Shown here one piece after another: positions 24,719-33,072 of a stretch of DNA of 64,000 bases. Location of the stretch: the NCBI GenBank assembly GCA_963820035.1, contig CAWFYK010000009.1, forward strand, positions 496,001 to 560,000. The letters are read 5' to 3'. The notes below the pieces were generated by a model, which was not told the origin of the DNA, searched no databases, and saw only the letters and a program-made list of their open reading frames with translations. Each line of letters opens with the position of its first letter. Position 1 is the stretch's first letter. Origin of the DNA: JAWWPG01 sp963820035 (GTDB lineage Bacteria; Actinomycetota; Actinomycetes; Propionibacteriales; Nocardioidaceae). A program made the translations under genes and the position numbers.

Positions 24719-26263
24719 ATGGCCGAGTCCTTCGTCGCCGCGATCGACCAGGGCACCACCTCGACACGGTGCCTGCTCTTCGACCGGCAGGGCCGCATGG
24801 TGTCCGTGGCCCAGCTCGAGCACCGCCACCACTACCCGCAGCCAGGCTGGGTGGAGCACGATGCCGTCGAGGTGTGGCGCAACGTGACCAAGGTCGTGCC
24901 ACGGGCGATCCAGCAGGCCGGGGTCGACATCTCGCAGGTGGCCACCTTGGGCATCGCCAACCAGCGTGAGACGACGGTGGTCTGGGATCCCCGCAGCGGA
25001 AGGCCCGTCGCGCACGCCATCACGTGGCAGGACACCCGGACCGCGGACTTCGTAGAGTCGCTCCGCGAGCGCCCCGATGCGGCGATGTTCCGCGAGATCA
25101 GCGGGCTGGAGCCGGCGTCGTACTTCGCCGGGCCTCGCCTGCGCTGGCTGTTGGACCACACGCCGGGTCTGCGGGAGCAAGCCATCTCGGGCAACGCCCT
25201 GTTCGGCACCATGGAGAGCTGGCTGATCTGGAACCTGACCGGCGGACCGGACGGCGGCCTGCACGTCACCGACGTCACCAACGCCAGCCGGACGATGCTG
25301 ATGGACCTGCGGTCGCGCAGGTGGGACCCGAGGCTGATCGCCGAGCTCGATGTGCCGGCGCAGATGCTGCCGGAGATCCGTGGCAACGCCGAGATCAACG
25401 GGACCTGCAGCACGGTCCTGCCGGGGGTCTCGATCGGCGGCGCACTGGGCGATCAGCACGCGGCGCTGGTAGGCCAGACCTGCTTCGACCCAGGCGAGGC
25501 GAAGTGCACCTACGGCACGGGTGCGTTCGTGCTGCTCAACACGGGAGACACCATCGCGGAGTCGACACACGGGCTGCTGCCGACGGTGGCATATGACCTG
25601 CCCGACAGCGGGACCGTGTATGCGCTCGAAGGCTCGATCGCCGTCACCGGGTCCCTCGTCCAGTGGTTTCGGGACTCGCTCGAGATGATCTCGTCCGCAC
25701 CGGAGATCGAGACCCTCGCGCGGTCGGTCCGGGACAACGGCGGTTGCTACATCGTCCCCGCGTTCTCGGGACTCTTCGCCCCGCACTGGCGCGCCGATGC
25801 CCGCGGCGTGATCGTCGGCCTCACGTCGTACGTGACGAAGGGTCACCTCGCTCGTGCGGTGCTCGAGGCGACCGGGTGGCAGACCTGCGACGTGGTCGAC
25901 GCGATGAACGCCGACTCGGGGCTGGCCCTCACCAGGCTCAAGGTCGACGGCGGGATGACGGCCAACAACCTGCTCATGCAGTTCGTGGCCGACGTGCTCG
26001 GCGTCCCCGTGGAGCGGCCGATGATCGCCGAGACGGTCTCGCTCGGGGCTGCCTACGCCGCGGGGCTGGCCGTCGGATACTGGGCGGACCTCGATGTGCT
26101 CCGGCGGAACTGGCACCGGGCTGCGCGGTGGGAGCCGACGATGGACCCCGACCTGCGCACCCGCGAGCACGCCGAGTGGGGGAGGGCCGTCGAACGCACC
26201 TACGGGTGGGCGAACCGACCGATGGCGGTGGTCCCCGAAGCCGCCGCGAACTGGCCGACGTGA
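24719..26263 (+). CDS. glpK: Glycerol kinase 2 (FGGY family)
   Basis: 514 aa, second full-length glycerol kinase. It has FVAAIDQGTTSTRCLLFD, QPGWVEHDAVEVW, IANQRETTVVWDPRSGRP and C-terminal KVDGGMTANNLLMQFVADVL. Its start is two bases after the iclR stop, so regulator and kinase are co-translated. The motifs that bind glycerol in glpK1 are conserved, so glycerol is the likely substrate, though FGGY paralogues can take other polyols. Being placed with the IclR gene and dhaKLM suggests induction with dihydroxyacetone use. Confidence 0.93.
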   Translation: MAESFVAAIDQGTTSTRCLLFDRQGRMVSVAQLEHRHHYPQPGWVEHDAVEVWRNVTKVVPRAIQQAGVDISQVATLGIANQRETTVVWDPRSGRPVAHAITWQDTRTADFVESLRERPDAAMFREISGLEPASYFAGPRLRWLLDHTPGLREQAISGNALFGTMESWLIWNLTGGPDGGLHVTDVTNASRTMLMDLRSRRWDPRLIAELDVPAQMLPEIRGNAEINGTCSTVLPGVSIGGALGDQHAALVGQTCFDPGEAKCTYGTGAFVLLNTGDTIAESTHGLLPTVAYDLPDSGTVYALEGSIAVTGSLVQWFRDSLEMISSAPEIETLARSVRDNGGCYIVPAFSGLFAPHWRADARGVIVGLTSYVTKGHLARAVLEATGWQTCDVVDAMNADSGLALTRLKVDGGMTANNLLMQFVADVLGVPVERPMIAETVSLGAAYAAGLAVGYWADLDVLRRNWHRAARWEPTMDPDLRTREHAEWGRAVERTYGWANRPMAVVPEAAANWPT

Positions 26264-26412
26264 GGAGAAGCCGGGCTCCCGGCGAATATCTCTGCCGGAA
26301 CGTGGACAAGGCCGCAGGTCGTGCGGGCATGATATGAACACGCGGTTGGGGGCCCCAGACCGTCCATCCGGCGAACCACGGGGGAACGCCGAAGCCCTGG
26401 AAGGGTGAATTC
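26264..26412 (+). other. dhaK leader, 149 bp
   Basis: A non-coding leader before dhaK. GCCGGG/CCCGGC at 26269-26282 and CGGCG...CGCCG near 26370-26392 could form short hairpins. GGAAGGG lies eight bases before the ATG as ribosome-binding site. I see no recognised riboswitch and no clear promoter, so dhaK may be read from the iclR-glpK2 transcript. Confidence 0.4.
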
Positions 26413-27411
26413 ATGAAGAAGCTCATCAACTCAACCGACGACGTTGTCGCAGAGTCGTTGCTCGGGGTGGCCGCAGCGCACCCCGAGCTCCGTATCGACC
26501 TCGACAACCGACTGGTGATCCGGGGCGACTCACCCGTGAGCGGCAAGGTCGGGCTTATCTCCGGCGGCGGTTCGGGACACGAGCCGCTGCATGGCGGGTT
26601 CGTCGGGCTGGGCATGCTCGACGCTGCGGTCTGCGGTGAGGTGTTCACGTCGCCCACCCCCGAGCCCATCCTCGCGGCAACCACCGCAGTCGACGGGGGA
26701 GCCGGGGTGCTCCACATCGTGAAGAACTACACCGGCGACGTGATGAACTTCGAGATGGCTGCCGAGCTGGCGGCGGAGTCGGGCGTCACCGTCGAGGCCG
26801 TGGTCACGAACGACGACGTCGCGGTCCAGGACAGCCTCTACACAGCCGGCCGACGTGGGGTCGGGGTCACCGTCATCGTGGAGAAGCTCGCCGGCGCCGC
26901 CGCCGAGGCCGGCCGTGACCTCGCAGCTGTGAAGGAGGTCGCGCACAAGGTCAACGCCAACGGCCGGACGATGGGGATGGCGCTCACGTCGTGCGTCGTG
27001 CCGGCCGCCGGCAAGCCGACGTTCGACCTGCCCGACGACCAGATGGAGATCGGTATCGGCATCCACGGCGAGCCGGGTCGCTACCGCCGCGAGTTCGCGC
27101 CGGCCAAGGACATCGCCGAGCAGCTGCTGGAGCCGGTGCTCGCCGACCTGCCCTTCGGCTCGGGCGACTCGGTCATCGCGCTGTGCAACGGGATGGGCGG
27201 CACTCCGCTGATCGAGCTCTACCTCATGTACGGCGAGTTCAAGAAGATCCTCGACGGCCACGGGGTGACCGTCGCCAGGTCGCTGGTCGGCAACTACATC
27301 ACGTCGCTCGAGATGGCGGGCTGCTCCATCACGCTCGTCAAGGCGGACGACGAGCTGGTCGGTCTGTGGGATGCGCCGGTCAACACGCCCGGCCTGCGCT
27401 GGGGAGTCTGA
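26413..27411 (+). CDS. dhaK: Dihydroxyacetone kinase subunit DhaK (PTS-dependent type)
   Basis: 332 aa. DhaK binds dihydroxyacetone as a hemiaminal on histidine: here H218 in GIGIHGEPGR, the same number as in E. coli. The GGGSGHEPLHGGFVG loop and TNDDVAV motif complete the site. The subunit receives phosphate from DhaL-ADP. It opens the three-gene dhaK-dhaL-dhaM set with gaps of 3 and 8 bases. With aquaporin and kinases next door it provides the oxidative branch of glycerol use, making dihydroxyacetone phosphate. Confidence 0.95.
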   Translation: MKKLINSTDDVVAESLLGVAAAHPELRIDLDNRLVIRGDSPVSGKVGLISGGGSGHEPLHGGFVGLGMLDAAVCGEVFTSPTPEPILAATTAVDGGAGVLHIVKNYTGDVMNFEMAAELAAESGVTVEAVVTNDDVAVQDSLYTAGRRGVGVTVIVEKLAGAAAEAGRDLAAVKEVAHKVNANGRTMGMALTSCVVPAAGKPTFDLPDDQMEIGIGIHGEPGRYRREFAPAKDIAEQLLEPVLADLPFGSGDSVIALCNGMGGTPLIELYLMYGEFKKILDGHGVTVARSLVGNYITSLEMAGCSITLVKADDELVGLWDAPVNTPGLRWGV

Positions 27412-27414
27412 CGC

Positions 27415-28056
27415 GTGGCGGCAGACATCACGCTGGCTCAGCTGAGTGACTGGCTCACCCAGGCCCAACAGTCGATCGGCGAGCAACGGGCCTATCTCAC
27501 CGAGCTCGACTCCGCAATCGGGGACGCCGACCACGGCACCAACATGGCCCGGGGATTCAACGCCGTTGTCGCGAAGCTGACTGCGGAGCCGCCCGCCACG
27601 ATCGAGTCCTTGCTCAAGACCAGCGGCATGACACTGGTCTCGACCGTGGGCGGCGCGAGCGGCCCGTTGTACGGGACCATGCTGCTCCGGATGGCCAAGG
27701 CCGTAGGTGAGAAGGACACGGCGACCCCGGCCCAGCTCGCGCAGGCTCTGCGGGCCGGGCTCGAGGGTGTGGTCTCGCGCGGCAAGGCCGAGCTCGGTGA
27801 CAAGACCATGGTCGACGCTTTGGAGCCGGCTGTCGTGGCGTTCGAGGACACGGTCGGCGGCGGCGGCAACGCCGAGCAGGCCGCCGCCGCTGCCGCCATC
27901 GCGGCAGCCGACGGGAGGGACGCCACCGAGCCTCTGGTAGCCCGCAAGGGCCGGGCCAGCTATCTCGGCGAGCGCAGCGCGGGCCACATCGACCCCGGGG
28001 CCGCATCCGTCACGCTGCTGCTCGACGCCCTCGAGGCGTCCTTGTCGGACGGCTGA
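27415..28056 (+). CDS. dhaL: Dihydroxyacetone kinase subunit DhaL
   Basis: 213 aa, all-helical ADP-binding subunit. The Mg-ADP site is SAIGDADHGTNMARGF near residue 35, with three acidic ligands, and GGASGPLYGTMLLRMAK and LVARKGRASYLGERSAGHIDPGA complete the nucleotide pocket. In PTS-type kinases the tightly bound ADP is rephosphorylated by DhaM, so DhaL acts as phospho-carrier. GTG 27415 follows the dhaK stop by three bases. A paralogue is at 29.8-30.5 kb. Confidence 0.94.
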   Translation: MAADITLAQLSDWLTQAQQSIGEQRAYLTELDSAIGDADHGTNMARGFNAVVAKLTAEPPATIESLLKTSGMTLVSTVGGASGPLYGTMLLRMAKAVGEKDTATPAQLAQALRAGLEGVVSRGKAELGDKTMVDALEPAVVAFEDTVGGGGNAEQAAAAAAIAAADGRDATEPLVARKGRASYLGERSAGHIDPGAASVTLLLDALEASLSDG

Positions 28057-28064
28057 GGAGACCG

Positions 28065-28841
28065 GTGGTCGCGATCGTCGTCGTGTCACACTCCGAGCCG
28101 CTCGCCAGGGCAGCCGTCGAGCTCGCGATGCAGATGGCCGGGGACCGCCCCCCGCCCATCGAGATCGCGGCCGGCGTCGACGAAGGCCTAGGCACGGACG
28201 CCGTCGCCGTCGCAGCGGCGATCCAGCGTGCTGACGAGGCGGCCCAGGGTTCTGGGGTGCTCGTCATCTCCGATCTCGGCAGTGCCGTGCTGTCGAGCGA
28301 GATGGCCCTCGAGCTCACGGACGAGCTGGCCGGCGAGGTGCTGCTGTCCCGGGCGCCGTTCGTCGAAGGGCTGGTCGCCGCCGTCGTCCAGGCGGGAATC
28401 GGTCGCCCGCTCGCTCAGGTGGAGGCAGAGGCAGCGCGGGCGCTAGGAGCCAAGGCCGCCCAGCTCGGCGAGCCCCCGCCTGACCCGCCTTCGTCCGACG
28501 ACCAGGCGGACGCCCAGATCCGGGACCATGCCGCCGAGCCGAGTGGCGAAACCGTCACGCGCGAGGTCGACGTCGTCAACCCGCAAGGCATCCACGCCCG
28601 GCCGGCTGCGCTGCTGGTGAAGGCCGCGAGCGAACTGCCGGTCGACGTGTCCGTGACCAACCTGGCGACCGGAGCCGGTCCGGCCGCGGCCGACAGCACG
28701 CTCGAACTGATGACGCTCGGTGCCCGGCAGGGTCAGCGCGTGCGGCTGTCCGCCGAGGGACCGGCGGCGGCTGCTGCCCTGGAGGAGCTCGCCGCCCTCA
28801 TCGCCAGTGGGCTCGGGGAGGGCGCCGGCGAGGCGTCCTGA
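28065..28841 (+). CDS. dhaM: DhaM phosphocarrier: EIIA(Man)-like domain fused to HPr
   Basis: 258 aa. Residues 1-125 are an EIIA-mannose-like domain with phosphohistidine H9 (VVVSHSEPLA). A linker rich in Pro/Asp/Glu (~130-160) joins an HPr domain with H177 in NPQGIHARPAALL. E. coli DhaM adds a third, EI-like domain; this one lacks it, so it must take phosphate from a separate PTS enzyme I encoded elsewhere. It passes phosphate to DhaL-ADP. The gene converges on dhaK2 with only six bases between stops. Confidence 0.93.
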   Translation: MVAIVVVSHSEPLARAAVELAMQMAGDRPPPIEIAAGVDEGLGTDAVAVAAAIQRADEAAQGSGVLVISDLGSAVLSSEMALELTDELAGEVLLSRAPFVEGLVAAVVQAGIGRPLAQVEAEAARALGAKAAQLGEPPPDPPSSDDQADAQIRDHAAEPSGETVTREVDVVNPQGIHARPAALLVKAASELPVDVSVTNLATGAGPAAADSTLELMTLGARQGQRVRLSAEGPAAAAALEELAALIASGLGEGAGEAS

Positions 28842-28847
28842 GCGCGC

Positions 28848-29843
28848 TCAGAAGACCCGGATGGCCACCTCCGCGGGCGCGGCGAGCAGCCCCTCGATCT
28901 CGTCGTCGAGCTTGACGAGGGTGACGGACGCGCCGGCCATGTCGAGCGAGGTGCAGTACTCGTTGACGTAGCTGCGGCCGACGGTGATCCCGCGCTCGGC
29001 CAGTTGCTGGTGGGCCCGGCGGTAGGCGATATAGAGCTCGCTGACCGGCGTACCGCCGAGCCCGTTGACCATCAAGGCGACACGGTCGCCGGAGTTGAAC
29101 GGCAGGTCGCTGACGACGGCGTCGAGCAGCTCGTCGACGATCGCGTCGGCGTTCGTCAGCTTCTTCCGCTCGCGCCCCGGCTCGCCGTGGATGCCGACGC
29201 CCATCTCGATCTCGTCGGCGCCGAGCTCGAAGAGCGGCGAGCCCTTCGCCGGCGGCGTGCAGGCGGTGAGCCCGACCCCCATCGTGCGGGTCACGTCGTT
29301 GACCTTGCGCCCGATGCGCAACAGCTCCTCCAGATCGGCACCCTGCTCGGACGCGGCGCCAACTGCCTTGATGACGAAGAAGTTCCCAGCCACCCCGCGG
29401 CGGCCGACCGTGTAGGTCGAGTCCTTCACAGCCACGTCGTCGTTGATCATCAAGATCTCGACCTTGATGCCCTCCGACTCGGCCATCTCCTTGCCCATGT
29501 CGAAGGCCATCCGGTCGCCGGTGTAGTTGTTGACGAGCAGCAGCACGCCCTTCGGTCCCGCGAGGAGTTTCGTGGTCTCGTAGACGTAGTCCATCGGCGG
29601 CGCTGCGAACACGTCTCCGGGGCAGGCGGCGTCGAGCATGCCCTGGCCGACGACCATGACGTGGGCCGGCTCGTGACCTGAGCCTGATCCCTGCACGATC
29701 GAGACCTTGTCCTCGCGCGGGAACCCGGCCCGCATGATCAGGTTGTACTCCGGCACATAGCGGAGCGTGTCCGGGTTGGCCAGCGCGATGCCTTCGAGCA
29801 TCTCCGGGACGAACTGCTGGGGGTCGTTCACGAACTTCTTCAT
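28848..29843 (-). CDS. DhaK paralogue (second dihydroxyacetone-kinase-like subunit)
   Basis: 331 aa DhaK family. The substrate histidine is H219 in GVGIHGEPGR, GSGSGHEPAHVMVVG replaces the loop of dhaK1, and INDDVAV is kept. ATG 29843 overlaps the dhaL2 stop (ATGA); codons upstream are antisense-like and belong to dhaL2. It is last in an aldolase-HAD-dhaL2-dhaK2 operon with no DhaM. It might share DhaM from the neighbouring operon, use ATP directly, or act on another short ketose such as erythrulose. Dihydroxyacetone is the default guess. Confidence 0.88.
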   Translation of the reverse strand: MKKFVNDPQQFVPEMLEGIALANPDTLRYVPEYNLIMRAGFPREDKVSIVQGSGSGHEPAHVMVVGQGMLDAACPGDVFAAPPMDYVYETTKLLAGPKGVLLLVNNYTGDRMAFDMGKEMAESEGIKVEILMINDDVAVKDSTYTVGRRGVAGNFFVIKAVGAASEQGADLEELLRIGRKVNDVTRTMGVGLTACTPPAKGSPLFELGADEIEMGVGIHGEPGRERKKLTNADAIVDELLDAVVSDLPFNSGDRVALMVNGLGGTPVSELYIAYRRAHQQLAERGITVGRSYVNEYCTSLDMAGASVTLVKLDDEIEGLLAAPAEVAIRVF

Positions 29844-30490
29844 GACTGCTCCTCCGCCTTCCAAACATCGTTGATGCGCTCGACGATGACGGCCACGGCC
29901 ATCCCGCCGGCGTCGACCGAGCCCTTGCTCCGCTCGCCCGTGTAGGACGCGCGCCCCCTCCTCGCCACCAGCACGCTGGTGGCCTCCGCCGACGACCGGG
30001 CGATCCGCGCCGCGGCCTCGATGGTGGCATTCGCATCGGCGCCCGCCTGCAGCTGCCGCTCGACCTCGTCCGTCATCGGGACCAGGACGTCGAGAAGGGT
30101 CTTGTCCCCGACGTCCGACTGTCCCCGCATCTTGATCCCGTCGGTCGCGGCCCGCAGCATCACGACGACCTGCTCGCCGGTCAGCTGGTCCGTCGTACCG
30201 GCGGCGATTCCGGCTTTCATGAAGGCCGTGCCCCAAAGCGGCCCGGAGGTGCCGCCGATGCGGGAGGTCACGGTCATCCCGACCTTCTTGAGGAAGGTCC
30301 CGATGTCGCTCCGGTCGAGGTCGTCCCAGCCCTCCAGCAGCTTCTCGAAGCCGCGGGCGAGGGAGTAGCCGAGGTCGCCGTCGCCGACCACCGCATCGAG
30401 GTCGCCGAAGTACTTCTCGTTGTCGACGGCCGTCCGGGCGATCGTCCGAACGACGAGGTCGACCTGGTCCTGCGCGCTTCCAACGCTCAC
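29840..30490 (-). CDS. DhaL paralogue
   Basis: 216 aa. The Mg-nucleotide motif is AVVGDGDLGYSLARGF, where dhaL1 has GDADHGTN; the histidine of the GDxDHG form is replaced by leucine. GGTSGPLWGTAFMKAG and LVARRGRASYTGERSKGSVDAGG are conserved. GTG 30490 overlaps the HAD stop by four bases. The change at the metal/nucleotide loop and the lack of a DhaM partner suggest different phosphoryl chemistry from dhaL1, possibly free ATP exchange. That is inference. Confidence 0.87.
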   Translation of the reverse strand: MSVGSAQDQVDLVVRTIARTAVDNEKYFGDLDAVVGDGDLGYSLARGFEKLLEGWDDLDRSDIGTFLKKVGMTVTSRIGGTSGPLWGTAFMKAGIAAGTTDQLTGEQVVVMLRAATDGIKMRGQSDVGDKTLLDVLVPMTDEVERQLQAGADANATIEAAARIARSSAEATSVLVARRGRASYTGERSKGSVDAGGMAVAVIVERINDVWKAEEQS

Positions 30491-31323
30491 GTTTCGCCTT
30501 CCTCTCCGGGGTGCACGCGACTCGCCGCCGCGCTGGCAGCGGGCGTCTGGGGCCGGCCCATGCAGGCTCGCAGGTCGTCGAGCGTGAGAAAGCGGCCGGG
30601 CCGGGCCGGGCTGCGGTTGGCCAGCACTCTCACCGGTTCCCTGCCCGGGTCGCCGAGCTCGGAGACCACCAGGGCGGCCTCCGCGAAGTCTTCGTCGCGG
30701 GTGTAGCCGCTGACCGTCACCAGACATGGCAACCCGGCGGCAGTCGCGGCCAGCAGGCCGTTTCGGGAGTCCTCCACGACGAGGACGTCCGAGGGGTCCA
30801 GTCCCAGCTGCTCCGCGGCGAGTAGGTAGATCGCCGGGTCCGGCTTCTTGGCGGGTACGACGTCGCCGGCGAACACCGGGACCCGCTCGGCGATCTCGTC
30901 CCCGACCGCGTTACGGACCACCGCCCGCACCGAAGCCTCCGCCGACGTCGATGCCACCGCGACGGTCCAGCCGGCGTCGAGCGCCGCTGTGATCACCCGG
31001 GCGATGCCGGACCGCGTCGGCACCCGCCCGTCGTTCACGAGGTCGGTGAAGGCTTCGGTCTTGGCGCGGTGCCATTCCTCGAGGAGCACCCGGCGGCCGT
31101 CGTCGTCGGCGGGGATCGCAGCGGCCCTCACGAACTCGGGATCCGCGAACAAGGTCGCCATCCGCTCCTTGCCGCCCCCGACCTTCAGCTTCTCGGCGTA
31201 CTCCTCCTCACTCCAGCGGGCCGGCAGGCCGAACTGCTCGAACGTCGCGTTGAACGCCGGAAGGTGGCCGTAGCGTTCGGTGTCGGCCAGCACGCCGTCG
31301 CAGTCGAAGACCAGCGACGTCAC
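30487..31323 (-). CDS. HAD-superfamily hydrolase, CbbY/beta-phosphoglucomutase-like
   Basis: 278 aa. Motif I SLVFDCDGVLADTERYG carries both catalytic aspartates, motif II is VAVASTSAEAS, motif III lysine is in AKKPDPAIY, and motif IV is VVEDSRNGLLAA. The helical cap between motifs I and II is of the CbbY type. GTG 31323 overlaps the aldolase stop (GTGA). The ~35 residues at the C-terminus are an extension with little predicted structure. In the operon it may dephosphorylate a sugar phosphate produced or used by the aldolase and the DhaK/DhaL pair. Confidence 0.88.
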   Translation of the reverse strand: MTSLVFDCDGVLADTERYGHLPAFNATFEQFGLPARWSEEEYAEKLKVGGGKERMATLFADPEFVRAAAIPADDDGRRVLLEEWHRAKTEAFTDLVNDGRVPTRSGIARVITAALDAGWTVAVASTSAEASVRAVVRNAVGDEIAERVPVFAGDVVPAKKPDPAIYLLAAEQLGLDPSDVLVVEDSRNGLLAATAAGLPCLVTVSGYTRDEDFAEAALVVSELGDPGREPVRVLANRSPARPGRFLTLDDLRACMGRPQTPAASAAASRVHPGEEGET

Positions 31324-32180
31324 CAGGCACGCCCCGAGCTGCCGAAGAGGCGCAGGTGGCTGCGCGCCATCTCCAGCACGGCCGTGCGCTGGCGGGTGAA
31401 CAGAGCGGGTGGGTCCCACTTCCCCTTCTCCTCCGCGGCGCGCAGGTGCTCGAGGCTCGACGTGAGATAGGCCTCCTTCAGAGCCGTCGAGATGTTCACC
31501 TTCGCGCAACCGCGGGAGATCAGGTCGGTGAACTGCTCGTCGGAGAGTCCAGTGCCGCCATGCAGCGCCATCGGTACTCCGGTCGCGGCCACCAGGTCGC
31601 TCACTCGCTGATGGTCGAGGACGGGGACGGCGTGATACTGGCCGTGTGCGTTGCCGATCGCCGGGGCGAAGCAGTCGACGCCGGTGCGGCTGATGAAGTC
31701 GACGGCCACCTCGAGGCTCTGGTGGACAGCCGCCTCGTCGGAGCCGATGTCGTCCTCGACCCCCTGGATCCCCTCGATCTCACCCTCGACATGAGCACCG
31801 TAGCGGCGAGCCTCGGCGACCACGTCGACGGTCTGCCGCAGGTTGTCGGCGACGTCGAGCTCGTGCGCGTCGAAGAGCACCGAGTTCCACCCGCCGGCCA
31901 GGCAGTCCGAGATCACCGCGCGGTCCGGGCAGTGGTCGAGGTGGAGGGTCACCGGGACGTCGACGTCGCGCGCCAATGCCTCGAAGATCTCGAACAGCTG
32001 TCGCCGGCCATACATCCGCACCGTCTTCACCGACGTCTGCAGGATGACCGGCGCGCGCTCCTCGACGGCTGCCGCGAGCACCGCCTCGATGCTCAGGTCG
32101 TTGACGATGTTGATCGCGGCAACCGCGTAGCGTTCCTCCAGCGCGCGGCCGAGGGTCTCCTTGAGCGAGACGACAGGCAT
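31320..32180 (-). CDS. Class II (zinc) fructose/tagatose-bisphosphate-type aldolase
   Basis: 286 aa TIM barrel. Zinc and catalytic motifs are TLHLDHCPD (metal His plus catalytic Asp), AHVEGEIEG, IGNAHGQYH (metal His), MALHGGTGLS (metal His) and CAKVNISTALKEAYL (phosphate site). The family includes FbaA, GatY/KbaY and related ketose-bisphosphate aldolases that give or take dihydroxyacetone phosphate, so it fits a triose locus. ATG 32180 is preceded by the strong site AGGAGGAGCG. It heads the minus-strand operon; the 145-bp gap to the LuxR stop should hold its promoter. Exact sugar specificity is not readable. Confidence 0.9.
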   Translation of the reverse strand: MPVVSLKETLGRALEERYAVAAINIVNDLSIEAVLAAAVEERAPVILQTSVKTVRMYGRRQLFEIFEALARDVDVPVTLHLDHCPDRAVISDCLAGGWNSVLFDAHELDVADNLRQTVDVVAEARRYGAHVEGEIEGIQGVEDDIGSDEAAVHQSLEVAVDFISRTGVDCFAPAIGNAHGQYHAVPVLDHQRVSDLVAATGVPMALHGGTGLSDEQFTDLISRGCAKVNISTALKEAYLTSSLEHLRAAEEKGKWDPPALFTRQRTAVLEMARSHLRLFGSSGRAW

Positions 32181-32325
32181 CGCTCCTCCTCGGTCGCAGG
32201 CGGGCAGCGAGTCGTGCGGCGGCTGCTGCTCTGACGATAGGCCTGGTGCGGGCGGGCCGCTATGGGGGAGACACCCCATGTCGCCCGGGCCGGGCGACCC
32301 GAAAGCGGGGTGCGGGCTCGGCGCC

Positions 32326-33072
32326 TCAGACTGCTGCCGCCAGCACCAGCCAGCCGTGTTCGACGGCGGCCACGACGGCGGCCGCCCGGCGTGAGGTGCC
32401 GGTCTTGCGCAGCAGGGCGCCGACGTGCTTCTCCACTGTCTTCGGCGAGATGGAGAGGGCCTGGGCGGCCTCGTAGTCGCTCATCCCCACTGACAGCAGG
32501 CCGAGCACCTGACGCTCGCGCGGGGTGAAGGGGGACCGGTCCACCGGTCGGCCCGCCGTGGGCTCCGTCAAGGTCTCGGGCACCCGGCCCGAGCGAGCCG
32601 CGGCCGACGAGACGATGCCCGCTGCGGCGAGCTGGGTGAGCAGCTCCAGCTGGTCGACCTCCACGCCCGTGAAACGGCGCAGCCGCCCGGCGAACGACAC
32701 GTTGGCGCCGATGACGTCGCCTCGCCACCAGATGGGGACGGCGGCGACGGCGCCCGCGCTGGCCGGGTGGGCGGTCGGAAGGTGACCGCTCGGCACGGCG
32801 CCGTAGCTGGCGAGCACCACCGGGGCACGGCGGGCCATCACCTGGCCGGTGACGCCCTCGGCAAGGGGAAAGGTGCGGCCGAGCTGGCAGGAGGCGCCGT
32901 ACTCGGCCATCTTGACGTAGCGCTCACGAGCCGGGTCGATGAGCGACACACTGCCGGCCATCGAGCCGAGCAGCCGATTGCTGTGGCGGAGCAGCTGGCG
33001 GAGTACCGACGAGAGTGGAAGGTCGGCGTACAGGTCGGCTGCCGCCGCGCTGAGTGCGAACGGCTGGGTCAC
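32326..33072 (-). CDS. GAF-domain LuxR-family response regulator
   Basis: 248 aa. A GAF domain covers about 20-165 (LLGSMAGSVSLIDPARERYVKMAEYGASCQLGRTFPL...GAVAAVPIWWRGDVIGANVSFAG) and a LuxR HTH is at the C-terminus (FTPRERQVLGLLSVGMSDYEAAQALSISPKTVEKHVGALLRKTG). GTG 33072 overlaps the crgA stop by four bases (GTGA), so the two may be co-translated. It precedes the aldolase-HAD-dhaLK2 operon on the same strand, so that operon is a natural target. The ligand of the GAF domain is unknown. Confidence 0.87.
   Translation of the reverse strand: MTQPFALSAAAADLYADLPLSSVLRQLLRHSNRLLGSMAGSVSLIDPARERYVKMAEYGASCQLGRTFPLAEGVTGQVMARRAPVVLASYGAVPSGHLPTAHPASAGAVAAVPIWWRGDVIGANVSFAGRLRRFTGVEVDQLELLTQLAAAGIVSSAAARSGRVPETLTEPTAGRPVDRSPFTPRERQVLGLLSVGMSDYEAAQALSISPKTVEKHVGALLRKTGTSRRAAAVVAAVEHGWLVLAAAV

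Noticed and set aside
26330..26412. Riboswitch before dhaK
   Set aside because: The GGGGGAAC-like stretch recalls a c-di-AMP (ydaO) motif, but the rest of that consensus is missing and the stems are short.
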